Shown here one piece after another: positions 1 through 7,396 of a stretch of 15,059 bases of DNA (within the stretch, counting starts at the first letter, position 1; each line of letters starts with the position of its first letter). The notes under the pieces are model-generated. The model was not told the DNA's origin. It worked only from the letters and a program-made list of their open reading frames with translations, and ran no database searches. The position numbers and the translations under genes are program-made. Source of the stretch: UMGS1613 sp045636225 (GTDB taxonomy: Bacteria > Bacillota_I > Bacilli_A > RF39 > UBA660); NCBI GenBank assembly GCA_045636225.1, contig JAZTXB010000049.1, positions 1 to 15,059 on the forward strand. The letters are read 5' to 3'.

Positions 1-1313
1 ATTATCTTAGAAATATTATTAACAATTTTTTTATATTCTAAACCGCCAATTTTTTTCATTAAAAATGAAAACATTAATATACATAATAAATATGATGAAA
101 TAACAGATGAAATCGCAAGTCCTATATATCCTATAAATCTAATTAAAACAAAATTTAAAAATACATTTGCAACAAAACTCAAAATAGTAAATAATAATGC
201 CTTTTTTGCTTCTTTCAATGAATATAATTGATTTTTTAAAATACTATTAATAGCTATTGACGGAATACTAAAAGCATAAACAAATAATAAAGCTGAAGTA
301 TCATTCAAATCATTTATATTAAAAGCACCACGCATAAATATAACTTGAACAATTTCTTTGCTAAAGAAAACAACTCCTATAGTTATAGGTATTATTAATA
401 ACAAAATATATGTATATATTAATTCTGCACTTTTCTTATAATTATCATAATTTTTTTCATTTGCTTTACTTACTAATGTAGGCAATAATACTGTAGAAAT
501 TATTGAAACAAAAAATGTTGTAATCAATACTATTATCTTATTCGAATAATTCAAATTGGAAATTATTCCTACACCAATTTGAGATGCAAACATTTTATCT
601 ATAATTAAAATTATGTTTGCAGTTACATCTATAAAAAATATAGGAAAGGCTATACTAATAATTTTTTCCATAATTTTTTTATTATACGGTGTATTAATTT
701 TTAATTTAAATCCTTTTTTTCTGGCTATAATGAATACAAAAATTGCTTGAATTAGTATGGACAAACCATAACCAATTGATAATATTAAAATATTATTTTT
801 TGCAATCACTATAGATAAAATAAGCACTATATTAGCTAAAATTCCTTGTACTCCTATATACCAAAAAGAATTTTTTACCTGTAAATTGGCACCAATTATA
901 TAATGAAAACTATAAAATAAACAAAATGGAGCCATAAAACGAATCATTGTTGTTGTAATGTTAATTAATTCAGGTGTAAAACCTGGAGCAAATATTTTTA
1001 CAAGATATCTTGAAAAACACATTATAAATATAATTAGTAAAAAGAATATTAAATTTATAAAATTTAATATCGAATTTGTAACTTTGTCGGCTTCTTTGCT
1101 ATTTTTTATATTTGTTATATATCCTATCACAATGGCGCCAGTTAAAGCAGTAAAAATACAATTTACAATACTTTGTGATGTTAAATAAGCATCAGTTATA
1201 ATACTTGAACCATAACAATATGCTAAAGCTGTTTCCTTCAAAAAAGCAAGAATTTTCGAAAAAAAATTTAATATTACTAATATAATACTAGTATACATTA
1301 TCTTTTTTTTCAT
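1..1313 (-). CDS. MurJ/MviN-family (MOP superfamily) lipid-linked glycan flippase, C-terminus cut off by window edge
   Basis: This frame is open from an ATG at 1313 to the window edge, giving 437 residues without a stop. Family members have about 500 residues, so only the last part is missing. I translated it by hand. The protein is almost entirely membrane helices. The N-terminus (SKILAFLKETALAYCYGSS..TDAY) matches the MurJ/MviN start, and VIFMRGAFNINDLNDTSALL matches the family's RGAF region between the two halves. MurJ proteins flip undecaprenyl-PP-linked lipid II. As the last visible gene of a glycan cluster with no other flippase, this copy probably moves the locus's own lipid-linked sugar. 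By eye, several arginines needed in E. coli MurJ are lysine or uncharged here, while the aspartate in TDAY is kept. The start lies 64 bases after wbpA with a modest AGAGAAG site; the second codon begins a run of eight A. It could instead be a true MurJ, but the context argues against that. Confidence 0.85.
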   Translation of the reverse strand, partial: MKKKIMYTSIILVILNFFSKILAFLKETALAYCYGSSIITDAYLTSQSIVNCIFTALTGAIVIGYITNIKNSKEADKVTNSILNFINLIFFLLIIFIMCFSRYLVKIFAPGFTPELINITTTMIRFMAPFCLFYSFHYIIGANLQVKNSFWYIGVQGILANIVLILSIVIAKNNILILSIGYGLSILIQAIFVFIIARKKGFKLKINTPYNKKIMEKIISIAFPIFFIDVTANIILIIDKMFASQIGVGIISNLNYSNKIIVLITTFFVSIISTVLLPTLVSKANEKNYDNYKKSAELIYTYILLLIIPITIGVVFFSKEIVQVIFMRGAFNINDLNDTSALLFVYAFSIPSIAINSILKNQLYSLKEAKKALLFTILSFVANVFLNFVLIRFIGYIGLAISSVISSYLLCILMFSFLMKKIGGLEYKKIVNNISKI

Positions 1314-1377
1314 TTTACACTTCTCTTAAATGGTATTAAACAGACCAAAATATTACACATTTTATTCATTATAATTC

Positions 1378-2694
1378 CTATAACAATTCAATATTATCTC
1401 TATTTTCAATATTTTTCATAGCATTTCTTGTATCAAAAATTGCTTTAGCATTTTTACTAATCATTTCATAATCATAGTTTGAATGAGCTGCAGTGAACAT
1501 AACTAAATCCGCATCTTTTACTTTCTTTTCTGTCAATTGAGTTAAACCTTTATGTATTTGTCCCTTATGTTTATATTCACTAATCCATGGATCATAAAAT
1601 TCTACATTTGCGCCTTCATTTTCAAGGATTTCTATTACCTTAAGTGCTGGACTTTCACGATAATCATCTATATCATTTTTATAAGCAACACCAAGAACAA
1701 GTACATTTGCACCATTTAAAGATTTTTTAAATTTTGAACTTAACACTTTACTTGCTCTTTCAACACAGTATTCTGGCATTTTATCATTAATTATTCCAGA
1801 TGCTTGAATAAGTGAAGTATGGAATCCATATTCTCTTGCCTTCCAATCTAAATAATATGGATCAAGTGGAATACAGTGACCTCCAAGTCCTGGTCCTGGG
1901 TAAAACGCTTGGAAACCATATGGTTTAGTTTTAGCAGCATCTACTACTTCCCATAAACTAATCCCCATCTTGTTACATAACATTGCAAGTTCATTTACAA
2001 GCCCAATATTTATATTTCTATAAGTATTTTCAAGTATTTTTTCCATTTCTGCAACAGCTGGAGATGATACTTCATGAATATCTGCACCAAGTACTGCTCT
2101 ATACATTTTAGCAATTACTTCTGTTGCATCTTTTCCAATTGCACCTACTACTTTTGGGGTATTTTTTGTTTTATACACTAAATTTCCTGGATCAACTCTT
2201 TCTGGTGAAAATCCTAAATAAAAATCTTCTCCACAAACTAATCCAGAACCTTCTTCTAATATTGGTTTAAGTAATTCTTCAGTAGTTCCTGGATATGTAG
2301 TTGATTCAAGTACTACCATAGTTCCTTTTTTTAAATATTTAGAAACTGCCTTTGTACTACTTTCTACATAACTAATATCTGGTTGTTGATGTTCATCAAG
2401 TGGTGTTGGAACACATATAGCAACAAAATCTACATCTTTAATAAAACTAAAATCTGTAGTAGCTTTTAACATCCCTGCTTCTACTATTTCTTTTAAATCA
2501 GAATCTACAACATCTCCTATATAATTATGCCCTTTATTTACTAATTTAACTTTTTCTTCCTGAACATCAAAACCTATAGTTTTAAATCCTGCTTTAGCTT
2601 TTTCAACAGCTAAAGGAAGTCCTACATAACCTAGACCAACTACACCAACGATTATTTCCTTTTTATCAATTTTTTCAATTAATCTTTCTTTCAT
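1378..2694 (-). CDS. wbpA: UDP-N-acetyl-D-glucosamine 6-dehydrogenase (WbpA type)
   Basis: Nucleotide-sugar 6-dehydrogenase of the UDP-Glc/GDP-Man dehydrogenase family, 438 residues, a normal full length. The N-terminal NAD-binding motif GVVGLGYVGLP is at residues 17-27. The central helix has KILENTYRNINIGLVNE (219-235), with the usual lysine and asparagine. The catalytic cysteine is Cys274 in GGHCIPLDPYYL, followed by the C-terminal UDP-binding domain with GVAYKNDIDDYRESPA. The family oxidises C6 of a UDP-sugar twice with NAD+, giving a uronic acid. Its place next to wbpB, wbpE and wbpD indicates UDP-GlcNAc as substrate and UDP-GlcNAcA as product, the first step towards UDP-2,3-diacetamido-2,3-dideoxyglucuronic acid. 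The start is preceded by TAGGAGATGTAAATAATG and overlaps the wbpD stop by one base, so the two are probably translationally coupled. Acting on UDP-glucose or UDP-ManNAc is less likely given the neighbours. Confidence 0.93.
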   Translation of the reverse strand: MKERLIEKIDKKEIIVGVVGLGYVGLPLAVEKAKAGFKTIGFDVQEEKVKLVNKGHNYIGDVVDSDLKEIVEAGMLKATTDFSFIKDVDFVAICVPTPLDEHQQPDISYVESSTKAVSKYLKKGTMVVLESTTYPGTTEELLKPILEEGSGLVCGEDFYLGFSPERVDPGNLVYKTKNTPKVVGAIGKDATEVIAKMYRAVLGADIHEVSSPAVAEMEKILENTYRNINIGLVNELAMLCNKMGISLWEVVDAAKTKPYGFQAFYPGPGLGGHCIPLDPYYLDWKAREYGFHTSLIQASGIINDKMPEYCVERASKVLSSKFKKSLNGANVLVLGVAYKNDIDDYRESPALKVIEILENEGANVEFYDPWISEYKHKGQIHKGLTQLTEKKVKDADLVMFTAAHSNYDYEMISKNAKAIFDTRNAMKNIENRDNIELL

Positions 2695-3266
2695 TATTTA
2701 CATCTCCTAATAATATCATCTGTTAATTCATATTCTTTACCACATTCTGGGCAAATAAATTTATTGTTATCAAAATCCATTTTCTTTGAGCATTCACATA
2801 CATAATATTTAATTCGTGCTGGATTTCCAATAACAAGTGCATAATCTGGTACATCCTTAGTAACCACACTTCCAGCACCAACGAAAGCATATTTACCAAT
2901 ATTATGACCACATACAATAGTTGCATTCGCGCCTATTGAAGCACCTTTTTTTACTATTGTTTTTCTATATTCATCTTTCCTAGATATAAAACTTCTAGGA
3001 TTAATTACGTTTGTAAATACACATGATGGACCTAAAAACACATCATCTTCACATATAACTCCAGTATATACGGAAACATTATTTTGTATTTTTACATTAT
3101 TACCTAAAACTACATCTGGAGATATTACAACATTTTGACCGATGTTACAATTTTCTCCAATTTCACTATTTGACATTATATGTGAAAAATGCCAAATCTT
3201 AGTTCCTTCACCTATCTTTGTATTATCATCAACATAACTTGATTCATGAACAAAATACTTACTCAT
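2694..3266 (-). CDS. wbpD: UDP-2-acetamido-3-amino-2,3-dideoxyglucuronate N-acetyltransferase (WbpD type)
   Basis: Left-handed beta-helix (hexapeptide repeat) acyltransferase of 190 residues. Family signatures run in order: GEGTKIWHFSHIM (19-31), IGENCNIGQNVVISPDV, VKIQNNVSVYTGV (58-70), EDDVFLGPSCVFTNVINPRS, SRKDEYRKT and GASIGANATIVCG (108-120). These are hallmarks of the WbpD/WlbB subgroup, which moves acetyl from acetyl-CoA to the 3-amino group of UDP-GlcNAc3NA. The trimer is cytoplasmic. An extra C-terminal segment carries Cys157, Cys159, Cys172 and Cys175 in a CxC...CxxC layout that looks like a zinc ribbon. The gene begins inside the last codons of wbpE (8-base overlap) behind a strong GGAGG site and ends in a one-base overlap with wbpA. 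It is the only acetyltransferase visible in the cluster. Confidence 0.92.
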   Translation of the reverse strand: MSKYFVHESSYVDDNTKIGEGTKIWHFSHIMSNSEIGENCNIGQNVVISPDVVLGNNVKIQNNVSVYTGVICEDDVFLGPSCVFTNVINPRSFISRKDEYRKTIVKKGASIGANATIVCGHNIGKYAFVGAGSVVTKDVPDYALVIGNPARIKYYVCECSKKMDFDNNKFICPECGKEYELTDDIIRRCK

Positions 3267-4401
3267 TTTTAAATGCCTCCAATGCTTCTATTATAGCATT
3301 TGAAACTATATTAACTGTATCTTCATCTAAGTATGGATGCATAGGTAAACTAAGTACACATTTACTTAAATTTTCACAAATTTCTAAATCTTCTAAATTA
3401 AAATCATAAGCTTCATATACAGTTTGTTTATGAAGTGGTTTTGGATAATAAACCATAGAAGGAATTTGCTTTTCTTTTAAATAATTTTGTACAAAATTTC
3501 TTTCTTCCTCACTATTTAAAATTAAAGTATATTGTGCCCAGCTACTAATATATCCTTTTGGAACTGCAGGTGTTTTTACATAATCTTTTAATTTATCTGT
3601 ATAAGCATCTGCCCATTTATTTCTATCATCCAATTCATAATCTTTAAATGCCTTTAATTTAGGAAGTAATATTCCCGCTTGAAGTGTATCTAATCTAGAA
3701 TTCATACCAACTCTAACATTATCATATTTAAATGATCCTTTACCATGAACTCTATAAGATAAGATTAAATTATATAAATCCTCATCATCTGTAAAGATTG
3801 CACCACCATCTCCATAACACCCAAGTGGTTTAGCAGGAAAAAATGATGTTGTTGCTATTTTTCCAAAAGAACAAGCCATTTTTCCATTAATACTTCCTCC
3901 AAAACCTTGAGCACCATCTTCTATAACTAACAAGTTATATTTTTTAGCAAGTTTCTCTATTTCTACATAATTCGCGGGTTGTCCAAATAAATCAACTGCT
4001 ATGATTGCTTTTGGAGTTAATTTAGTTTCTTCTTTAACTTGTATTATTGCTTTTTCTAATTTTTCTACATCAATATTAAATGTTCTTGAATCTGAATCGA
4101 CAAATATTGGAGTTGCTTTTTGTAAAGATACAACCTCTGCTGATGCATAAAATGTAAAACTTGGTACAAATACTGCGTCTCCTTCTTTAATATCTAGTGC
4201 CATTAAAGCAAGTGATAAAGCATCAGTACCATTAGCACATGTGGCGCAGTATTTTACACCTACATAATTAGCAAGTTTTTCTTCTAATTCTTTAACTTCA
4301 GGTCCCATTATATAAGCACCTTTATTTAAAACTTTTTCTATGTTAGCATTTATATCATCTTTTAACACTTCATATTGTTTTTTTAAATCTATAAATTCCA
4401 T
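3259..4401 (-). CDS. wbpE: UDP-2-acetamido-2-deoxy-3-oxo-glucuronate 3-aminotransferase (WbpE type, DegT/DnrJ/EryC1/StrS family)
   Basis: PLP-dependent sugar aminotransferase, 380 residues. It has ANGTDALSLALMAL near 56-69, PSFTFYASAEV (80-90), VDLFGQPANY, IEDGAQGFGG with the cofactor-contacting Asp162, and FFPAKPLGCYGDGGA with the PLP-binding lysine at 191. FPAKPLGCYGDGGA is typical of the WbpE/WlbC subgroup, which adds an amino group from glutamate to C3 of UDP-3-keto-GlcNAcA. The glutamate used becomes alpha-ketoglutarate, which WlbA-type dehydrogenases can use to recycle NADH, so the pair with the preceding gene is functional as well as positional. The start at 4401 lies three bases after the wbpB stop and uses AGGTGAT only two bases before the ATG. 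It differs from the second DegT enzyme of the window (7390-8619) in the lysine motif and in lacking that protein's central insert. Confidence 0.93.
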   Translation of the reverse strand: MEFIDLKKQYEVLKDDINANIEKVLNKGAYIMGPEVKELEEKLANYVGVKYCATCANGTDALSLALMALDIKEGDAVFVPSFTFYASAEVVSLQKATPIFVDSDSRTFNIDVEKLEKAIIQVKEETKLTPKAIIAVDLFGQPANYVEIEKLAKKYNLLVIEDGAQGFGGSINGKMACSFGKIATTSFFPAKPLGCYGDGGAIFTDDEDLYNLILSYRVHGKGSFKYDNVRVGMNSRLDTLQAGILLPKLKAFKDYELDDRNKWADAYTDKLKDYVKTPAVPKGYISSWAQYTLILNSEEERNFVQNYLKEKQIPSMVYYPKPLHKQTVYEAYDFNLEDLEICENLSKCVLSLPMHPYLDEDTVNIVSNAIIEALEAFKNE

Positions 4402-4403
4402 AA

Positions 4404-4410
4404 ATCACCT
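4404..4410 (-). promoter_or_regulatory. Ribosome binding site AGGTGAT for wbpE
   Basis: AGGTGAT sits directly upstream of ATG with a two-base gap and overlaps the wbpB TGA stop. It matches the distal part of the anti-Shine-Dalgarno complement (AGGAGGTGAT) rather than the core. It confirms the 4401 start. The same type of site is used by the first two genes of the operon. Confidence 0.6.
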
Positions 4411-5484
4411 ATCGAATCTTCCTACAAAATCCATTGTTGAACACTTGTCTAAAGGTAATTTAACTGGTCTACCTTCTTTTGCTGATTTATATATAGCTAG
4501 AACTAGTTCTAACGCTCTTTTACCAGCTTCTGCATCTACTAAAGGCTTAGTATTATTTTTTATTGCATTAATTACATCTTCATATAATGGTGTATGGCCA
4601 AAGCCATAAACATTTTTTGGATTTTCACTATACTTAGCTTTGATGTCTTCTGTAGATTCTTTTGAATCTTTAAAATTCCATTCTTCTATTATATTTACTG
4701 ATTTACCACCAGCTTTTACAGTACCATTTTGACCAAATAAATATAAAGTTTCTTCTAAATTTTTAGGATAAATATTTGTAGTTCCTTCTATTATTCCATA
4801 TGAACCATTTTTAAATTTTAAAATAGCCATTCCAAGATCTTCTGCTTCAATATAATCATGATTTAAGTTATCAGTATAAGCACATACTTCATCAACTTCA
4901 TCACCCATCATCCATCTAAGTAAATCTATATTATGAATACATTGATTCATTAATGCTCCACCATCTTGAGCCCAAGTACCTCTCCATGGAGCCTGAGTAT
5001 AATAATCCTGTCCTCTATTCCATCTTATATGAGCAGTACCATGAAGTAATTTTCCAAAATCTCCGTTATCTAATGCTTTTCTGATTTTTCTTATTGATTT
5101 ATTAAATCTATTTTGGTGATTAGCACAAACAATTAATCCCTTTTCTTTTGATTTCTCTATAATTTTATCAGCATCCTCTAAAGATAATGCGATTGGTTTT
5201 TCTATAATTAAATTACAATTATAGTCTAAGCAATCTAAAGCAATACTTGCATGTTTTCCAGATTCTGTAGCGATTGCAACTAATTCTGGTTTTTCTTTTT
5301 CAAGCATTTCTTTATAATCATTATATCTTGTATATTTATCCCTTTCTATATTTAATTTTTCTAATAATATATCAATATTTTTATCTTCAACATCACATAT
5401 TCCAACTATTTCTAATCTATTATTTATAGCTGCTTCTAAATGGTTTGGTGCGATTCTCCCACAGCCTATTAATGCATATTTCAT
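4405..5484 (-). CDS. wbpB: UDP-N-acetyl-glucosaminuronate 3-dehydrogenase (WlbA/WbpB type, Gfo/Idh/MocA family)
   Basis: NAD-dependent sugar oxidoreductase, 359 residues. The N-terminal Rossmann motif ALIGCGRIAPNH (4-15) is followed by ATESGKHASIALDCL and the family EKP motif (95-97). The diagnostic region is QDYYTQAPWRGTWAQDGGALMNQCIHNIDLLRW (159-191), containing the likely catalytic His184; this is the WlbA/WbpB signature rather than that of a generic inositol dehydrogenase. The enzyme oxidises C3 of UDP-GlcNAcA to the 3-keto sugar used by WbpE. WlbA-type members keep NADH bound and regenerate it with alpha-ketoglutarate. The length is closer to WlbA (about 350) than to Pseudomonas WbpB (about 316). 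The ATG overlaps the preceding stop as ATGA and has AGGAGATG upstream, so translation is probably coupled to the glycosyltransferase before it. Confidence 0.92.
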   Translation of the reverse strand: MKYALIGCGRIAPNHLEAAINNRLEIVGICDVEDKNIDILLEKLNIERDKYTRYNDYKEMLEKEKPELVAIATESGKHASIALDCLDYNCNLIIEKPIALSLEDADKIIEKSKEKGLIVCANHQNRFNKSIRKIRKALDNGDFGKLLHGTAHIRWNRGQDYYTQAPWRGTWAQDGGALMNQCIHNIDLLRWMMGDEVDEVCAYTDNLNHDYIEAEDLGMAILKFKNGSYGIIEGTTNIYPKNLEETLYLFGQNGTVKAGGKSVNIIEEWNFKDSKESTEDIKAKYSENPKNVYGFGHTPLYEDVINAIKNNTKPLVDAEAGKRALELVLAIYKSAKEGRPVKLPLDKCSTMDFVGRFDR

Positions 5485-6701
5485 CTTTTTTCATCTCCTA
5501 TTGATTCTATATAATTTACTATTTCTTCATAAATATTTTTTGCTATAAAACCCTTTTCATATAATATTTTAGCATTATTAGATTGATTTTTATATTCCTT
5601 TTTATCTTTTTTTATTTCTAAAATATATTTACATATTTTATTTATATCTGAACTTCCAATACCACATTTATTAGTTTTTAATATTTTTTTCATATTACCT
5701 TCACAAGTAATAATTATTGGAAGTCCATATGCCAAATACTCACAAAATTTATTTGACACACTCATTTGAAAATCAAATGTATTTTTATAAGGAGCAAAAC
5801 CAATTTTAGAATTACTTAAAATATTTTGTAAATCTTTTTTTTCTGTCCAGCCAAAAAGCTTTACATTTTTTAAATCCTTAACTTTTTCTTCTAACAAATT
5901 AAACTGCGGACCATCACCACATATATTAAATATTACATCCTTATCTTTTTCTTGCATCATACTTGCAAGCTCACATATTAAATCATAATTAAACTGATTA
6001 TTAATAGTAGCAAAAAACGATATATTAAATTTTTTAGCATTAATTATTTCATTTTCATCAATATTATTTATTTTATGATCATAACCTATGTAAAAATATC
6101 TATCATATTCTTTCTTTTTTCTACCTGCTTTATTTAGTCCCCAATCTACTATATCACTAGACGTACCATTAATTGCAAAACAGTTTTTCATGATATATTT
6201 AGTTTTAATATCCATATATTTAATATATGGACTAACAAGAATTGAAAGTATTTTAGGTAAATTATGTTTAAATATATCTGGCCATAAATCCCTTATATCA
6301 ACAATAACTGGAACACCATTCTTTTTACCATATTTAACAGCTTCATACGCATAATCAATAGTAGGAAATGAAGCATATATTAAATCTGGCTTGTCCATTA
6401 ATTTCGATTGTTTTTTAAATTTTTTAGCTAAAATCATATGATTAATAATTCTACTAACTGATATATTTTTTTTATACCCTATAGCATGTGGTAAATACAA
6501 AGTATAATTATCTTTTACTTTTATTATTGTATCTTGATTAACCATTTGAGTCTTCGTAAAATGATCAAATGAATTATTAAACCAAATTACATCATGACCT
6601 TTTTGAGTGAATTTTTCTGCCATCATACCTGTTCTAAGTAATCTCATATTAGGATTAACAACTGGCATTGGCTCACTTGATTGTAAAAGCCATATCTTCA
6701 T
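5481..6701 (-). CDS. Glycosyltransferase family 4, GT-B fold
   Basis: Retaining-type GT-B glycosyltransferase of 406 residues, cytoplasmic and probably membrane-associated. The N-terminal domain starts MKIWLLQSSEPMPVVNPNMRLLRTGMMAEKFTQKGHDV, the acceptor-side pattern seen in GT4 enzymes of surface glycan clusters, followed by VIVDIRDLWPDI (132-143). The C-terminal domain has ICGDGPQ (260-266), VKLFGWTEKKDLQNIL and NKFCEYLAYGLPIII (317-331), the donor-binding GT4 signature. I chose the ATG at 6701. AGGGGGGAT lies just before it, the protein then begins as relatives do, and the gene clears the upstream stop. An upstream in-frame ATG at 6734 would add 11 residues (MYKDSVVGGIK) encoded by the previous gene's end and this RBS. 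It is the only soluble glycosyltransferase seen, so it is the best candidate to add the diacetamido uronic acid to the primed lipid. Sugar specificity cannot be read from sequence. Confidence 0.88.
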   Translation of the reverse strand: MKIWLLQSSEPMPVVNPNMRLLRTGMMAEKFTQKGHDVIWFNNSFDHFTKTQMVNQDTIIKVKDNYTLYLPHAIGYKKNISVSRIINHMILAKKFKKQSKLMDKPDLIYASFPTIDYAYEAVKYGKKNGVPVIVDIRDLWPDIFKHNLPKILSILVSPYIKYMDIKTKYIMKNCFAINGTSSDIVDWGLNKAGRKKKEYDRYFYIGYDHKINNIDENEIINAKKFNISFFATINNQFNYDLICELASMMQEKDKDVIFNICGDGPQFNLLEEKVKDLKNVKLFGWTEKKDLQNILSNSKIGFAPYKNTFDFQMSVSNKFCEYLAYGLPIIITCEGNMKKILKTNKCGIGSSDINKICKYILEIKKDKKEYKNQSNNAKILYEKGFIAKNIYEEIVNYIESIGDEKR

Positions 6702-6705
6702 TTTT

Positions 6706-6714
6706 ATCCCCCCT
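6706..6714 (-). promoter_or_regulatory. Ribosome binding site AGGGGGGAT deciding the GT4 start
   Basis: A G-run AGGGGGGAT overlaps the TAG stop of the phosphoglycosyl transferase gene. It is correctly spaced for the ATG at 6701 and would lie inside the coding sequence if the upstream ATG at 6734 were used. It therefore favours the shorter protein. Six consecutive G stand out in such AT-rich DNA. Confidence 0.7.
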
Positions 6715-7396
6715 ACAACACTGTCTTTATACAAGTTTTAATATCTTCTATTATATTAAAGTTTTTTATGTATTCTAAATTATATTTCATTTTTTCAGGT
6801 AAAATTCTTTTTACGTAGATATCATCTACTTCTTCACCTTTTTTTACATATTTATCTATGATTATATCTTCGTCTTTATATTCTATACTAGCTTTTGATG
6901 TAACTCCTGCAGGCATAAGAAGTGTTGCCATCATGCTATTTGTATACCTGTCCACATATTTTTTTACTTCTGGCCTAGTACCTACAAAAGACATATCACC
7001 TATTAAAATATTTATTAATTGAGGTACTTCATCTAATCTACATTTTCTAATTTTATTTCCTACTCTAGTAATTCTAGAATCATTTTTTAGTGTTACTAAA
7101 GTCCCTTTCTTGTCTGCATCTACGACCATTGTTCTAAATTTAAAAATCTTAAATTCTCTTCCATATGTAGTAATTCTCTTTTGTCTATAGAAAACTGGAC
7201 CCTTAGAATCAATTTTTATTATGATAGCTAAAATTATTAAAAAAGGAGATGCTAATAAAAGTAAAATAAACGAACCAATTATATCAAATAACCTTTTTAA
7301 TATTAAACTAAATCTTTTTTTGTTTAATATATCATAATATTTCTTTACTTCTTTATTTTTCATGAAATCAGGTAATTTTTCATATTTTTTTAACAT
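6713..7396 (-). CDS. Undecaprenyl-phosphate phosphoglycosyl transferase (bacterial sugar transferase, PglC-like monotopic)
   Basis: Small monotopic phosphoglycosyl transferase, 227 residues. After about 30 polar residues comes KRLFDIIGSFILLLLASPFLIILAIIIKIDS (34-64), the re-entrant membrane helix with its conserved proline. Then GPVFYRQKRITTYGREFKIFKFRTM (66-90), CRLDEVPQLINILIGDMSFVGTRPEV (119-144) and a variable tail. Asp122-Glu123 align with the catalytic Asp-Glu pair of PglC. The family moves a sugar-1-phosphate from a UDP-sugar to undecaprenyl phosphate on the cytoplasmic face, the first committed step of lipid-linked glycan assembly. The gene follows the 4,6-dehydratase and aminotransferase, so its substrate is probably a UDP-4-amino-4,6-dideoxy-HexNAc or its 4-N-acetyl form. 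The start overlaps the aminotransferase stop by 7 bases and has AGAGGA upstream. UDP-GlcNAc or UDP-glucose as substrate cannot be excluded. Confidence 0.92.
   Translation of the reverse strand: MLKKYEKLPDFMKNKEVKKYYDILNKKRFSLILKRLFDIIGSFILLLLASPFLIILAIIIKIDSKGPVFYRQKRITTYGREFKIFKFRTMVVDADKKGTLVTLKNDSRITRVGNKIRKCRLDEVPQLINILIGDMSFVGTRPEVKKYVDRYTNSMMATLLMPAGVTSKASIEYKDEDIIIDKYVKKGEEVDDIYVKRILPEKMKYNLEYIKNFNIIEDIKTCIKTVL

Noticed and set aside
958..1188. Plus-strand open frame of 76 codons
   Set aside because: It lies opposite the MurJ-like flippase frame, which has clear family motifs. It has no ribosome binding site of its own and resembles nothing known.
1303..1310. A8 tracts near the start of the flippase and LCP genes as phase-variation switches
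   Set aside because: Several other runs of eight A/T occur across the window (for example in the GT4 and GT-C genes), as expected from composition. Both frames are intact, and nothing else supports slippage.
4405..5484. Possible Mycoplasma-type genetic code (TGA as Trp), suggested by the very low GC
   Set aside because: TGA ends the GT4, wbpB and GT-C genes precisely at the start of the next gene, and tryptophan is encoded by TGG.
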